29,020 nt of DNA from assembly GCA_049587975.1 (NCBI GenBank), contig JBAVEY010000110.1, positions 1-29,020 of the forward strand, in the 5' to 3' direction. Below are positions 1-9,500 of the stretch, one piece after another (the stretch's first letter is position 1; each line of letters starts with the position of its first letter). Below the pieces are notes generated by a model. The model was not told the origin of the DNA and ran no database searches. It saw only the letters and a program-made list of their open reading frames with translations. Source of the DNA: DASSJM01 sp049587975. Lineage in GTDB: Bacteria > Actinomycetota > UBA4738 > HRBIN12. A program made the translations under genes and the position numbers.

Positions 1-1661
1 ACGATCTCGGCACGAAGGAGCGAGGCGATGTCGCCCTCCGCATCGGCGCTCCCCGCGACCGCCGCGGCGACCGCGACCGGGAACTCCCGACCGACGACCG
101 CCGCCACCTGGGCCAGCCGGCGCGCGCCGGTTTCGAGCCGGTCGATCCGCGCCACCAGTAACGCCTCGAGCACCGGTGGCAGCTCCGCCGCGGTGCTCGG
201 GGTGATGGTCCAGGTCCGGCGCCGGTCACCGCCGGTCTCGAGCAGGGCGCGGAGCAGTTCCTCGAGGTACAGGGGATTGCCCTCGGCCTTGGCGACGACC
301 TCGTCCTTGACCGGTTCGCCCACCAGGCCGGCGGGCACCAGCTCGTCGATCAAGGCGCGGGCGGCGTCCGGCGCGAGCGGTGGGAGCGGGAGCTCCTCGA
401 CCCGGTGCGCGAACCGCGTCTGCGCGGCCAGTCGGAACGCCCACCCCTCCGAACCCGGGTCGGGCCGAAGGGCGACGGCCAGCATCACGGCCGAGCGGTC
501 GGTGAGCGCGAGCAGCCGTTCCGCGAGCTCGCGGGTCGTCCGATCCGCCCAGTGCAGATCGTCGATGGCCAGGACCAACGGTCGTGTCGAGGCGAGCGCC
601 TCCGCCCACGACACGAACGCCTCCTGGATGCGCCCGGCGAGCTCGTCGGCCGAGAGCGCGAGCAGCTCCCGCTCGACGTCGGGCTCCAGACGGATCGACA
701 GCAACAGACCCAGGTATGGCAGCGCCTCCTCCTGCGTCCCCCCGAGCAGCGCGCCGGCGCGTGCGCGGAGCTTCGTCCGAACGGCGAGCTCGGCGTCCGC
801 CTCCTCGACCCCGAGCCACGTGCGCAGCAGCTCCACGAACGGGCCGTACGGCGATCCGGCCCCGTAGGACACGCACAGTCCCTCGAGCCACGTGACGTCC
901 TCGCCCCCGAGCGACCGGAGCTCGGTCAGCATCCGCGTCTTCCCGAGGCCCGCGTCCCCGACCAGGAGCAGCACCTGCCCGCGGCCCGAGCGCAGGTCGC
1001 CGGTCGCCGCCTCCAGACGCGCGAGCTCCCCGTCGCGACCGACCAGCGGTGTCCGCGACGGCGCCTCCGTCACGGGGCGCGGACCGACGAGGCGGGAGGC
1101 CACGACCGGCCCGGCCCGGCCCTTCACCGCGACTTCGCCGAGCGGCTCGAGCACGAACCGTTCGTCCAGGCGCGCCGCGGTCCCCGGACCGATGGCGATC
1201 GACCCCGGGTCGGCCGCGCTCTGGAGCCTCGCGGCCACGTTCGTCGTGTCCCCGAGCGCGACGGTCTGCGAGTCCTCACCGCCCACGAGCCCGACGGCGG
1301 CGGGTCCGCTGTTCAGGCCCACGCGGACGTTGAACCCCTCGATCCCCCACGCCGCCTCGACCTCGCCGGCGTAGCCGGCGGCGACGCCGATGATCCGCAG
1401 GGCCGCGCGCGCCGCCCGCTCCGGATCGTCCTCGTGGGCCGCGGGGACGCCGAAATACGCGCAGATCCCGTCGCCCATGAAGGCCTGGATCACGCCGCCG
1501 AACTCTTCGACCGCCCGGCTCATCCGGGTGACGCACTCGCCCACCAGCGCCTTCACCTCGTCGGGCCCGAGGCGCTCACCCAGGCCGGTCGATCCGACGA
1601 TGTCGGCGAACAGGGCCGTGATCGGCCGCATCTCGTCCTGCCGTCGCGGTTCGTCGCCCAC
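1..1661 (-). CDS. Class III adenylate/guanylate cyclase fused to AAA ATPase (partial, runs off left edge)
   Basis: Signalling protein that should convert ATP or GTP to a cyclic nucleotide, with an attached STAND-like ATPase module. The GTG start at 1661 follows a strong GAGGAGG ribosome site. At least 553 codons are present and the C-terminus lies outside the window. The cyclase domain (about residues 12-190) has both metal-binding aspartates (D20 in LFADIVGST, D64 in FMGDG) and the catalytic Asn/Arg pair (N141, R145 in DTTNVAARL). The base-selecting Lys position is Gln (Q59), so ATP or GTP preference cannot be read directly. The ATPase has a Walker A motif GDAGLGKT (235-242) and a Walker B LAIDDLHWAD near residue 370. 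The arrangement resembles the mycobacterial Rv0386/Rv1358 cyclase-ATPase family, which usually ends in TPR or LuxR-type helices; that part is not visible. It is divergent from two small genes with CRP-like promoter sites. Confidence 0.9.
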   Translation of the reverse strand, partial: MGDEPRRQDEMRPITALFADIVGSTGLGERLGPDEVKALVGECVTRMSRAVEEFGGVIQAFMGDGICAYFGVPAAHEDDPERAARAALRIIGVAAGYAGEVEAAWGIEGFNVRVGLNSGPAAVGLVGGEDSQTVALGDTTNVAARLQSAADPGSIAIGPGTAARLDERFVLEPLGEVAVKGRAGPVVASRLVGPRPVTEAPSRTPLVGRDGELARLEAATGDLRSGRGQVLLLVGDAGLGKTRMLTELRSLGGEDVTWLEGLCVSYGAGSPYGPFVELLRTWLGVEEADAELAVRTKLRARAGALLGGTQEEALPYLGLLLSIRLEPDVERELLALSADELAGRIQEAFVSWAEALASTRPLVLAIDDLHWADRTTRELAERLLALTDRSAVMLAVALRPDPGSEGWAFRLAAQTRFAHRVEELPLPPLAPDAARALIDELVPAGLVGEPVKDEVVAKAEGNPLYLEELLRALLETGGDRRRTWTITPSTAAELPPVLEALLVARIDRLETGARRLAQVAAVVGREFPVAVAAAVAGSADAEGDIASLLRAEI

Positions 1662-1680
1662 CGGCACCTCCTCGCGCCGC

Positions 1681-1686
1681 AGCCTA
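1681..1686 (-). promoter_or_regulatory. -10 box of the cyclase gene
   Basis: The minus strand reads TAGGCT, fitting the actinobacterial TANNNT -10 pattern. The predicted transcript start near 1674 leaves a 13-nt leader carrying the GAGGAGG ribosome site before the GTG at 1661. No clear -35 hexamer is visible. The CRP-like palindrome at 1702-1717 would be centred about 35 bp upstream of this start, overlapping the -35 region. Confidence 0.4.
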
Positions 1687-1701
1687 GCCCGCCGAGCGCG
1701 G

Positions 1702-1717
1702 GGTGAGCGAGGTCACC
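1702..1717. promoter_or_regulatory. CRP-like palindrome between cyclase and small membrane gene
   Basis: GGTGA-N6-TCACC, a symmetric match to the CRP-family pattern TGTGA-N6-TCACA. Its centre is 52.5 bp upstream of the TAGGTT -10 box of the plus-strand gene, i.e. about -64.5, close to a class I activator position. It also overlaps the -35 region of the divergent cyclase gene. Confidence 0.5.
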
Positions 1718-1761
1718 TCGGGCTGGTGCCCGAGGGCACCGACCTCGCGCGAGCATCGGCT

Positions 1762-1767
1762 TAGGTT
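1762..1767 (+). promoter_or_regulatory. -10 box of the 126-aa membrane protein gene
   Basis: TAGGTT fits TANNNT. Blocks GTCAC, GGTGCC and ACCGA lie upstream at the same distances as in the promoter of the next small gene (2241-2306). The start of transcription is predicted near 1774, giving a leader of about 35 nt. Confidence 0.45.
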
Positions 1768-1808
1768 CGGGGCATCCGAACGGACAGGGCGAGACGAAGG
1801 AGGGGGCC

Positions 1809-2189
1809 ATGAGCACGAGGGTCGGAACGCTCCAAGGGACACGGCCCGGACGATCCATCTGGCCGGCGGCGGTCGTGGCGTCGCTCGTCATGCTGACGAT
1901 CGCGGTGGGTGCCGTCTCGCTGGGTCGAGACCGACCGCAGCCGACCCCGAACACCGTGGTCGGCGGGGTCGAGCAGACGTTCGTCGGCGGCACCGCGGCC
2001 AACACGCCGAGCGAGCTCCGCGGTGCGACGGCCGAGGCAGGCAGCGGCGTCCGCCTGGCCCCGCACGTTCCGAGGCGGGCGCCCAGCGACGGGACCGGAT
2101 CGCCCCAGGTTGGGACGAACACCCCGAGCGAGCTCTCCGGTGGACTCACCGCGATCGGCGAGGCGCGCGCTCGGCACCAGCGGATCTGA
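1809..2189 (+). CDS. Small single-pass membrane protein with NTPSEL repeat, unknown function
   Basis: 126 residues, not recognised as a known family. The ATG follows AAGGAGGGGG at good spacing. A basic N-terminus (to about residue 16) precedes one hydrophobic segment (about 18-38), so the remainder is probably outside the membrane. The outer part is low in complexity, rich in Gly, Thr, Pro and Arg, and carries NTPSEL twice (NTPSELRG and NTPSELSGG) about 40 residues apart. A CRP-like site and a TANNNT promoter precede it, and an inverted repeat at 2201-2232 follows. The closely matched promoter of the next gene suggests the two are co-regulated. The good ribosome site, membrane segment and promoter support a real gene, although no homology is visible. 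Confidence 0.65.
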   Translation: MSTRVGTLQGTRPGRSIWPAAVVASLVMLTIAVGAVSLGRDRPQPTPNTVVGGVEQTFVGGTAANTPSELRGATAEAGSGVRLAPHVPRRAPSDGTGSPQVGTNTPSELSGGLTAIGEARARHQRI

Positions 2190-2200
2190 TCGGAACGGAC

Positions 2201-2232
2201 CGAACGCCCCGACCCACCGGCCGGGGCGTTCG
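2201..2232 (+). terminator. Hairpin downstream of the 126-aa gene
   Basis: Perfect 11-bp stem (CGAACGCCCCG at 2201-2211 pairing with 2222-2232) around a 10-nt loop, 12 bp after the stop codon. There is no T-tract, which is common in GC-rich actinobacteria. It would separate this gene from the independent promoter of the next one. Confidence 0.55.
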
Positions 2233-2240
2233 CGCGTCCA

Positions 2241-2256
2241 TGTGTCGCACGTCACA
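2241..2256. promoter_or_regulatory. CRP-like palindrome upstream of the 77-aa gene
   Basis: TGTGT-N6-TCACA matches nine of the ten fixed positions of TGTGA-N6-TCACA. Its centre is 52.5 bp upstream of the TAGCGT -10 box, exactly the spacing seen for the site at 1702-1717. Confidence 0.55.
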
Positions 2257-2300
2257 GCCGACCGGTGCCGCGGAGTACCGAACGCGGGCGGACCCGGGTC

Positions 2301-2306
2301 TAGCGT
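2301..2306 (+). promoter_or_regulatory. -10 box of the 77-aa membrane protein gene
   Basis: TAGCGT fits TANNNT. Upstream blocks GTCAC (2251), GGTGCC (2264) and ACCGA (2277) occur at the same distances from the -10 as in the preceding small gene, although the DNA between the blocks differs. Confidence 0.45.
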
Positions 2307-2342
2307 TCGCCGGAGCGAAGCACGGATCGACAGGAGGATCCG

Positions 2343-2576
2343 ATGGCCACCCACAGCATGAGTCTCCCGATCGAGCGGAGGTACCTCGCGAAGGCGCGAC
2401 TGGCCGTGACGGCGATCGTGCTGGTGGCCGCGGTGATCGTGACGATCGCGCTCGCCCTCGGCCGGGCCACGCCGGCGGGCGGCACGGGGCTGGGTCCGAT
2501 CTCGGACTACGGGCCGGTCACGGTCCAGAACCAACCGATCGTCGTGAACGGGAGCGTCTGCGGACAGTGCCGGTGA
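2343..2576 (+). CDS. Small membrane protein ending in CGQC, unknown function
   Basis: 77 residues with an AGGAGG ribosome site before the ATG. A short basic N-terminus (residues 1-19) precedes one hydrophobic segment (about 20-40). The outer part is short and ends in a Cys pair (CGQC, residues 73-76) just before the terminal Arg. A terminal CxxC could be a redox pair, a metal site or a cross-link point, but the sequence does not decide between these. It shares promoter layout and general design (basic start, one membrane segment) with the preceding 126-aa gene, but no clear sequence similarity. It ends at a strong bidirectional terminator facing secA. No family recognised. Confidence 0.65.
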   Translation: MATHSMSLPIERRYLAKARLAVTAIVLVAAVIVTIALALGRATPAGGTGLGPISDYGPVTVQNQPIVVNGSVCGQCR

Positions 2577-2599
2577 GGTAACCCCCCTCTCCAGGCGCG

Positions 2600-2630
2600 A
2601 AGGAGGCCGGCCCCCAGGGCCGGCCTCCTT
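2600..2630. terminator. Bidirectional terminator between the 77-aa gene and secA
   Basis: Perfect 14-bp stem (2600-2613 with 2617-2630) around a 3-nt loop, between the convergent stops at 2576 and 2643. The arms begin AAGG and end CCTT, giving each strand a short T-bearing end. It can serve both genes. Confidence 0.8.
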
Positions 2631-2642
2631 CCATGTCCGGTC

Positions 2643-5315
<2,673 letters not shown>

Positions 5316-5339
5316 GCTGCGCCTCGTGTGGGAAGGGTT

Positions 5340-5365
5340 GGGGCCTCCATGGTACCGGAGGTCCC
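5340..5365 (-). other. Hairpin in the response regulator-secA gap
   Basis: A 9-bp stem (one G-T pair) closes an 8-nt loop containing GGTACC, 25 bp before the secA start. It could terminate the upstream transcript or act in the secA leader; the sequence alone does not decide. SecA translation is leader-controlled in Escherichia coli through SecM, but no SecM-like reading frame is visible here. Confidence 0.4.
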
Positions 5366-5466
5366 GAACGTCACCGAGCCTCCGGCCGAGCCGGCCTCTC
5401 CGCCGTGCGGCGAGGGTCGAGCTCAGGCTGACGACCGGGTCGCTCCACCCGCGGGCGGCCCGACGC

Positions 5467-6153
5467 TCAGTTGATCTCGATCATCTTCTCCCGCACGGCG
5501 TAGACCACCGCTTCCATGCGCGAGTGAAGGTGCAGCTTCTCGAGGATGTTGCGGATGTGGTTCTTCACCGTGTTCTCGGAGATGAACAGCTTGGCCGCGA
5601 TGTCGCGGTTGTTGAGGCCCTGGGCGACGAGGCGCAGGACCTCCATCTCGCGGTCCGTGAGCTTGGGCGCCGGCATCTGGGGCTTCTCGTCCGTCGCCTT
5701 GCTCATCGCGGCGAACTCGGTCAGGAGCTTGCTCGCCATCGAGGGGCTGATCCTCGACTGCCCCGCCCAGACCGAACGGATCGCGTCGGCGACCTCCTCG
5801 ATCGGGATCTCCTTCAGCAGGTACCCGGAGGCTCCCGCCTTGATCGCCTCGTACAGGTCGGCCTCGTCGTCGCTGATCGTGAGCATGAGGATCTTGACGT
5901 GCGGGAGCGAATCCTTGATCTCGCCGGCCGCCTCGATGCCCGACTTCTTGGGCATCCGGACGTCCATCAGGATCACGTCGGGCATGAGCTCCTGGGCGCG
6001 GACCACGACCTCGGCCCCGTCCGAGGCCTCGCCGACGAGCTCGAGATCGGGCTCCTCGTCGAGCACCATCTTCAGCCCACGGCGGAACAGCGCGTGGTCG
6101 TCGCACACGAGCACCCGGAGCGTCTCCGGGTTCGTGCCCGCCTCGTCGGTCAC
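5467..6153 (-). CDS. NarL/FixJ-family response regulator (LuxR-type HTH)
   Basis: Transcription regulator of a two-component system. 228 residues. The receiver domain (about 12-128) has the acidic pair D18/D19, phospho-acceptor D64 in LMDVRMP, T92 and K114. The LuxR-type helix-turn-helix (about 165-212) contains LTDREMEVLRLVAQGLNN and the ENTVKNHI recognition helix, as in DevR/DosR-like regulators. The GTG start at 6153 overlaps the HPF stop by 4 bp (GTGA), with a GAGGAG ribosome site inside the HPF gene, so translation of the two is probably coupled. No histidine kinase lies in the window, so its partner is unknown. Coupling to a hibernation factor suggests a role in stress or growth arrest, by inference only. 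Confidence 0.93.
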   Translation of the reverse strand: MTDEAGTNPETLRVLVCDDHALFRRGLKMVLDEEPDLELVGEASDGAEVVVRAQELMPDVILMDVRMPKKSGIEAAGEIKDSLPHVKILMLTISDDEADLYEAIKAGASGYLLKEIPIEEVADAIRSVWAGQSRISPSMASKLLTEFAAMSKATDEKPQMPAPKLTDREMEVLRLVAQGLNNRDIAAKLFISENTVKNHIRNILEKLHLHSRMEAVVYAVREKMIEIN

Positions 6154-6530
6154 TCCGCGCTCCTCGCCTCGCGCTCGGCGGTCCCGCCGGGCGTCTGGGC
6201 GGATTTTACGCGACCCGCCCCCGCGATCCGTCGGGTCCGCCGACGCTCGTGGTGATCACGGATCTGGCGCTCGAGGCGCTCGGCGACCACGTCGAGCGCG
6301 GATCCCACGTCCTTGGCCTCGGCGTGGGCACGGTACGTCTTGCGGGGAGCGGCCGCGAGCACGTCGACCCGGTGGATCCCTCCCCGCCTAGGGTTCCTCT
6401 CGACCGTGACCTCGACCTCGAGACGCGTGAGCCTCGGCTCGATCCGCTCGAGCCGGGCGAGCTTGTGCTCGGTGACCTGTCGCAGGCGCTGCGCCACGCG
6501 CTCCCCGCGACCCTTCAGGACGAACTCCAT
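6150..6530 (-). CDS. hpf: Ribosome hibernation promoting factor, short form (HPF/RaiA family)
   Basis: Ribosome-associated protein that binds the decoding region of idle 30S subunits and inactivates or dimerises ribosomes in stationary phase. 126 residues from the ATG at 6530, which has a GGGGGAGCGAG ribosome site; the longer open frame upstream (to 6614) is Pro/Gly/Arg-rich and crosses a structured leader, so I reject it. The beta-alpha core is visible: a basic helix (RLRQVTEHKLARLERI), then the strands LTRLEVEVTVERN and HRVDVLAAAPRKTYRAHAEAKDVGSALDVV, then a basic helix. It lacks the extra C-terminal dimerisation domain of long HPF. Tail residues about 104-126 are disordered-looking. It overlaps the response regulator and follows a long structured leader downstream of comF, the arrangement associated with raiA RNA. 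Confidence 0.88.
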   Translation of the reverse strand: MEFVLKGRGERVAQRLRQVTEHKLARLERIEPRLTRLEVEVTVERNPRRGGIHRVDVLAAAPRKTYRAHAEAKDVGSALDVVAERLERQIRDHHERRRTRRIAGAGRVKSAQTPGGTAEREARSAE

Positions 6531-6817
6531 CTCGCTCCCCCCGGGCCAGGTCTCGCCGTTCGTCGGCGCCGGGCGAGGAGGCCCGCGTCCGGCTGACCTG
6601 GTCTTTGGCCCCACATCCGCCTGCGGGGATGATCACCGCCCATCGGACGGTTTCGCACCCTCTCCCAGAAGGTCTCCCCACCGGGGCAGGACTTACATCT
6701 AAACCGCGCCATGCTCACCGACCAAGGGTCGGCTTACGTGGGTCGCTTCGCCCGCGGCTGGCATCGACTGCCGGGGATCCGTTCCCCGGGGCAACCACAG
6801 ACCCGGACGCGAGCCCG
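6531..6817 (-). ncRNA. Structured leader between comF and hpf; candidate raiA-type noncoding RNA
   Basis: On the minus strand, from the predicted start near 6817 to the hpf start, I can pair many hairpins: 6771-6777 with 6783-6789; 6718-6723 with 6727-6732; 6676-6679 with 6683-6686; 6636-6650 (6 bp); 6609-6628 (7 bp); and a closing 7-bp stem 6546-6552 with 6595-6601 enclosing hairpins at 6554-6568 and 6571-6584. Between them lies an unusually AT-rich unpaired stretch (about 6690-6704) out of keeping with this genome. Known: the raiA RNA motif, about 200 nt, occurs in Firmicutes and Actinobacteria and is named for its frequent place near raiA, often next to comF. The call rests on position, size and structure; I could not run a covariance model. 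Confidence 0.5.
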
Positions 6818-7512
6818 TGGCCGAGTATAGGCGCCGGCCGCCGCGCCGAGGACGCGGCGCGGGCCGCGGTGAGGAGTCCCACCGCTTCGGCCCCGGCGGC
6901 GAGCAGCGACGACGCGCACGCGCTGCCCGTGGCGCCGGTCGTGAGCACGTCGTCCACGAGCAACACCCGACCGGATGCCCCGACGGCCGCGAACATCCCC
7001 CGCATCGCCTCGCGACGCGCGGCGGCCCCTCGGCGAGCCTGTGGCCCCGGATCGGCCACGCGACGCACGAGCGGACGGACCGGCAGGCCGAGCCTGGGCG
7101 CGACCGCGCGCGCGAGCGCCTCCGCCTGGTCGTACCCGCGAGCGGCGAGCCGGTCATGGGAGAGCGGGACCCAGGCGATCGCGCTCGGCGCCCACGACAC
7201 GTCGGTCCAGACCTGGACCATCGCCTCCGCCAACGCGTCCGCGACCGCTCGCCACCCTCCGAACTTCAGCCGATGGATCGCCCGGCGGACCGGTCCGTCG
7301 AACCCGAACGGCGCCCGGGCGATCTCGATCGGGTCGGGCGGGCAGTCGCGGCAGGTCGGCGTCGGACGGGGAGCCGGCGCGCCGCATCGCTCGCACCACG
7401 GCGGCGACAGGACGACGAGCTCCGACCGGCATGCGGCGCAGAACGGCCACGGGCCCGACCCGCATCCTGCACATCGCTTGGGGAACAAGGCATCGAGCAG
7501 CGCGGCCAGCAC
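6715..7512 (-). CDS. comF: ComF family phosphoribosyltransferase-like protein
   Basis: Member of the ComF/GntX family, linked to DNA uptake and processing in competent bacteria and to unknown roles elsewhere. 265 residues. The N-terminus has a double zinc ribbon (C14, C17, C25, C28, then C40, C43, C54, C57). The C-terminal phosphoribosyltransferase fold has the PRPP loop VLLVDDVLTTGAT (183-195) and the family segment PLSHDRLAARGYDQAEALA. The GTG start at 7512 has only a weak ribosome site. Family homology seems to end near residue 220; the last 45 residues are Pro/Gly/Arg-rich and lie over the start of the structured leader, so the tail may be encoded by chance through DNA that mainly works as RNA. 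It is 42 bp downstream of the unknown 214-aa gene, so probably in the same transcript. Confidence 0.9.
   Translation of the reverse strand: MLAALLDALFPKRCAGCGSGPWPFCAACRSELVVLSPPWCERCGAPAPRPTPTCRDCPPDPIEIARAPFGFDGPVRRAIHRLKFGGWRAVADALAEAMVQVWTDVSWAPSAIAWVPLSHDRLAARGYDQAEALARAVAPRLGLPVRPLVRRVADPGPQARRGAAARREAMRGMFAAVGASGRVLLVDDVLTTGATGSACASSLLAAGAEAVGLLTAARAASSARRPAPILGHGLASGSVVAPGNGSPAVDASRGRSDPRKPTLGR
6824..6829 (-). promoter_or_regulatory. -10 box inside the comF 3' end, for the structured leader and hpf
   Basis: The minus strand reads TATACT, a near-consensus -10 that stands out in such GC-rich coding DNA. No clear -35 is present. Transcription would start near 6817 and give a leader of about 287 nt before hpf. 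Confidence 0.45.
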
Positions 7513-7554
7513 GTCCGGACGCTAACGCGCGACGCCGACAACGGGCGAGGCGCG

Positions 7555-8199
7555 CTACGGGAGCGGGATGTCGAGGGAACCCTCCGAGCCGCGACCGCGC
7601 CCCTTGAGCTCCACCCGAAGCGCCTCGTCCGTGCGCATGAGCGGATACGCGGTCGCCTTGGCCCGCCCCGTCTCCTCGTCGAGCTCGAGGTCGAGCACCT
7701 GCAGCCGTCGTCCATCCGCGAACAGCCTGACCGAGACCTCGCCGACCGGTTCCACACGCAGGTGGAGCTTGATCGAGTCGCCCAGACAGTCCACCTGCTC
7801 CAGCTGCACGGTCGCCCCCCCGAGCTTCACCTGGCGACCGACCTTCACCTGCCCACGGCGGACCGTCGCACGCGGCCACGGCACGGAGAAGCGGCGCCCG
7901 CCGTCGTAGGCGGCCGGTGACCCGTCCACCTCCACGTCGCACACGAGCGTGTACCAGCCAGGCTCGAGCTCGGACAGCGGGAGCTCGAACGGGACGAACA
8001 CGTCCCGGTGTGGCACGACGTCGAGCATCACGGGCGCGAGCGGAACCGGGTTCGATCCCCCCGCGCCGAGCGCGGCGACGCGCGCACCCCCGACCACCAC
8101 CTGATGCGGGTTCGCGTCCTCCCCGCGGAAGATGAAGGCGCCCTTCACCGTCGCGGGGAACCGTTCGAACCGGGCGCGGACCGAGATCGGCTCGCTCAC
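7555..8199 (-). CDS. Conserved-looking beta-rich protein, unknown function
   Basis: 214 residues, family not recognised. The GTG start at 8199 follows GAGAGGG at good spacing and lies 28 bp after the ahcY stop, so it is likely in the ahcY transcript. No signal peptide or membrane segment. The predicted pattern is beta strands throughout: an N-terminal half (about 1-110) with FPATVKGAFIFRGEDANPHQV and the strand pair VFVPFELPLSELEPGWYTLVCDVEVDG, and a C-terminal half (about 115-214) with VQLEQVDCLGDSIKLHLRVEPVGEVSVRLFADG. It looks like two immunoglobulin-like or beta-sandwich domains. A cytoplasmic beta-sandwich protein between ahcY and comF is unusual; no function is inferred. Confidence 0.75.
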   Translation of the reverse strand: MSEPISVRARFERFPATVKGAFIFRGEDANPHQVVVGGARVAALGAGGSNPVPLAPVMLDVVPHRDVFVPFELPLSELEPGWYTLVCDVEVDGSPAAYDGGRRFSVPWPRATVRRGQVKVGRQVKLGGATVQLEQVDCLGDSIKLHLRVEPVGEVSVRLFADGRRLQVLDLELDEETGRAKATAYPLMRTDEALRVELKGRGRGSEGSLDIPLP

Positions 8200-8227
8200 G
8201 GGCGACCCTCTCGCATCCGCACTCCGA

Positions 8228-9487
8228 TCAGGTCCCTTGCTCCCAGGAGGTGAGGTAGTCCCGCTGCTGGGTGGTGAGCTCGTCGATCTCCACGCCCATG
8301 GCCTGGAGCTTCAGCCTCGCGACCTCCCCGTCGATCTCGGACGGCACGGGGTACACGCCGGCGTCGAGCGTGCCGCGTCCCTTGACGATCCATTCCACCG
8401 ACAAGGCCTGGTTCGCGAACGACATGTCCATGACCGCTGCAGGGTGCCCCTCGGCGGCCGCCAGGTTCACGAGGCGGCCCTCCCCGAGCAGGTGCAGGCG
8501 CCGACCGTCGCCCATCGTGTACTCGTCGACGAACCCACGGATCCGGCGCACGCGACCGCCGGACAGCTCGGCGAGCGCCTCCTTGTCGATCTCGACGTCG
8601 AAGTGACCGGCGTTCGCGAGCACAGCGCCGTCCTTCATCACCTCGAGGTGCTCACGGCGGATCACGCTCGTGTCGCCGGTGACCGTCACGAACACGTCGC
8701 CGATCCGAGCGGCCTCACGGAGAGGGAGGACGCGGTACCCCTCCATCGCCGCCTCGAGCGCCGGCAGCGGGTCGACCTCGGCGACGACGACCTGCGCGCC
8801 CATGCCGCGGGCGCGCGAGGCGACGCCTCGACCACACATCCCGAACCCGGCCACCACGAACGTGCGTCCGGCCAGCAGGAGGTTGGTCGAGCGCATGATC
8901 GCGTCGACGGTCGACTGGCCGGTGCCGAACCGGTTGTCGAACAGGTGCTTGGTGTCGGCGTCGTTCACCGAGACGATCGGGTACCGCAGCGCGCCGTCCG
9001 CGGCCATCGCCCGGAGCCGGATCACACCGGTGGTCGTCTCCTCGGTCCCTCCGAGCACCTCCGAGACCTGCTCCGCCCGCTGACGGTGCAGGAGCGACAC
9101 GAGATCCGCGCCGTCGTCCATCGTGATCTGCGGGCGCTGGTCGAGCACCGCCTCGATATGCCGATAGTACGTCTCGTTGTCCTCGCCCTTGATCGCGTAG
9201 ACGTCGACGCCGCTCTGCTCGCAGAGCGTCGCGGCGACGTCGTCCTGCGTCGACAGGGGGTTCGACGCGCATAGCGAGACCTGCGCGCCGCCCGCCTTCA
9301 GCGTCTCGACGAGGTTCGCCGTCTCGGTCGTCACGTGCAGGCACGCGCCGATCCGGATGCCGTCCAGGGGTCGCTCCTTCTCGAACCGACCCCGGACCAG
9401 GCCGAGCACGCCCATCTCGCCCGCCGCCCAGTCCATCCGCTCACGACCCTGCTGCGCGAGCCCCAGATCCTTCACATCGCAATCCAT
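8228..9487 (-). CDS. ahcY: S-adenosylhomocysteine hydrolase (adenosylhomocysteinase)
   Basis: Splits S-adenosylhomocysteine into adenosine and homocysteine, relieving product inhibition of methyltransferases; NAD-dependent cytoplasmic enzyme. 419 residues from the ATG at 9487, with GGAAGGCGGAG as ribosome site. Substrate-domain motifs HVTTETANL (51-59), GGTEETTTGV (146-155) and DTKHLFDNRFGTGQS (178-192), NAD-binding GFGMCGRG (214-221) and NAGHFDVEID are present. The length matches the shorter bacterial/archaeal form lacking the insertion of the longer enzymes. The reading frame stays open upstream through a 12-bp tandem repeat and further, but that extension is Arg/Ala/Gly filler over the PNP gene and I reject it. 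It is downstream of PNP, which acts on purine nucleosides, a related salvage step. Confidence 0.96.
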   Translation of the reverse strand: MDCDVKDLGLAQQGRERMDWAAGEMGVLGLVRGRFEKERPLDGIRIGACLHVTTETANLVETLKAGGAQVSLCASNPLSTQDDVAATLCEQSGVDVYAIKGEDNETYYRHIEAVLDQRPQITMDDGADLVSLLHRQRAEQVSEVLGGTEETTTGVIRLRAMAADGALRYPIVSVNDADTKHLFDNRFGTGQSTVDAIMRSTNLLLAGRTFVVAGFGMCGRGVASRARGMGAQVVVAEVDPLPALEAAMEGYRVLPLREAARIGDVFVTVTGDTSVIRREHLEVMKDGAVLANAGHFDVEIDKEALAELSGGRVRRIRGFVDEYTMGDGRRLHLLGEGRLVNLAAAEGHPAAVMDMSFANQALSVEWIVKGRGTLDAGVYPVPSEIDGEVARLKLQAMGVEIDELTTQQRDYLTSWEQGT

Positions 9488-9500
9488 GTCTCCGCCTTCC

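Noticed and set aside
6531..6614. 28-residue N-terminal extension of HPF from the ATG at 6614
   Set aside because: Pro/Gly/Arg-rich, crosses a perfect stem of the leader, and the ATG at 6530 has the good ribosome site and starts the conserved fold.
6531..6817. Cyclic-di-GMP (GEMM) riboswitch in the hpf leader
   Set aside because: The typical GEMM core sequences (such as the GCAAAGCC-type segment) are not found; the comF-HPF position fits raiA RNA better.
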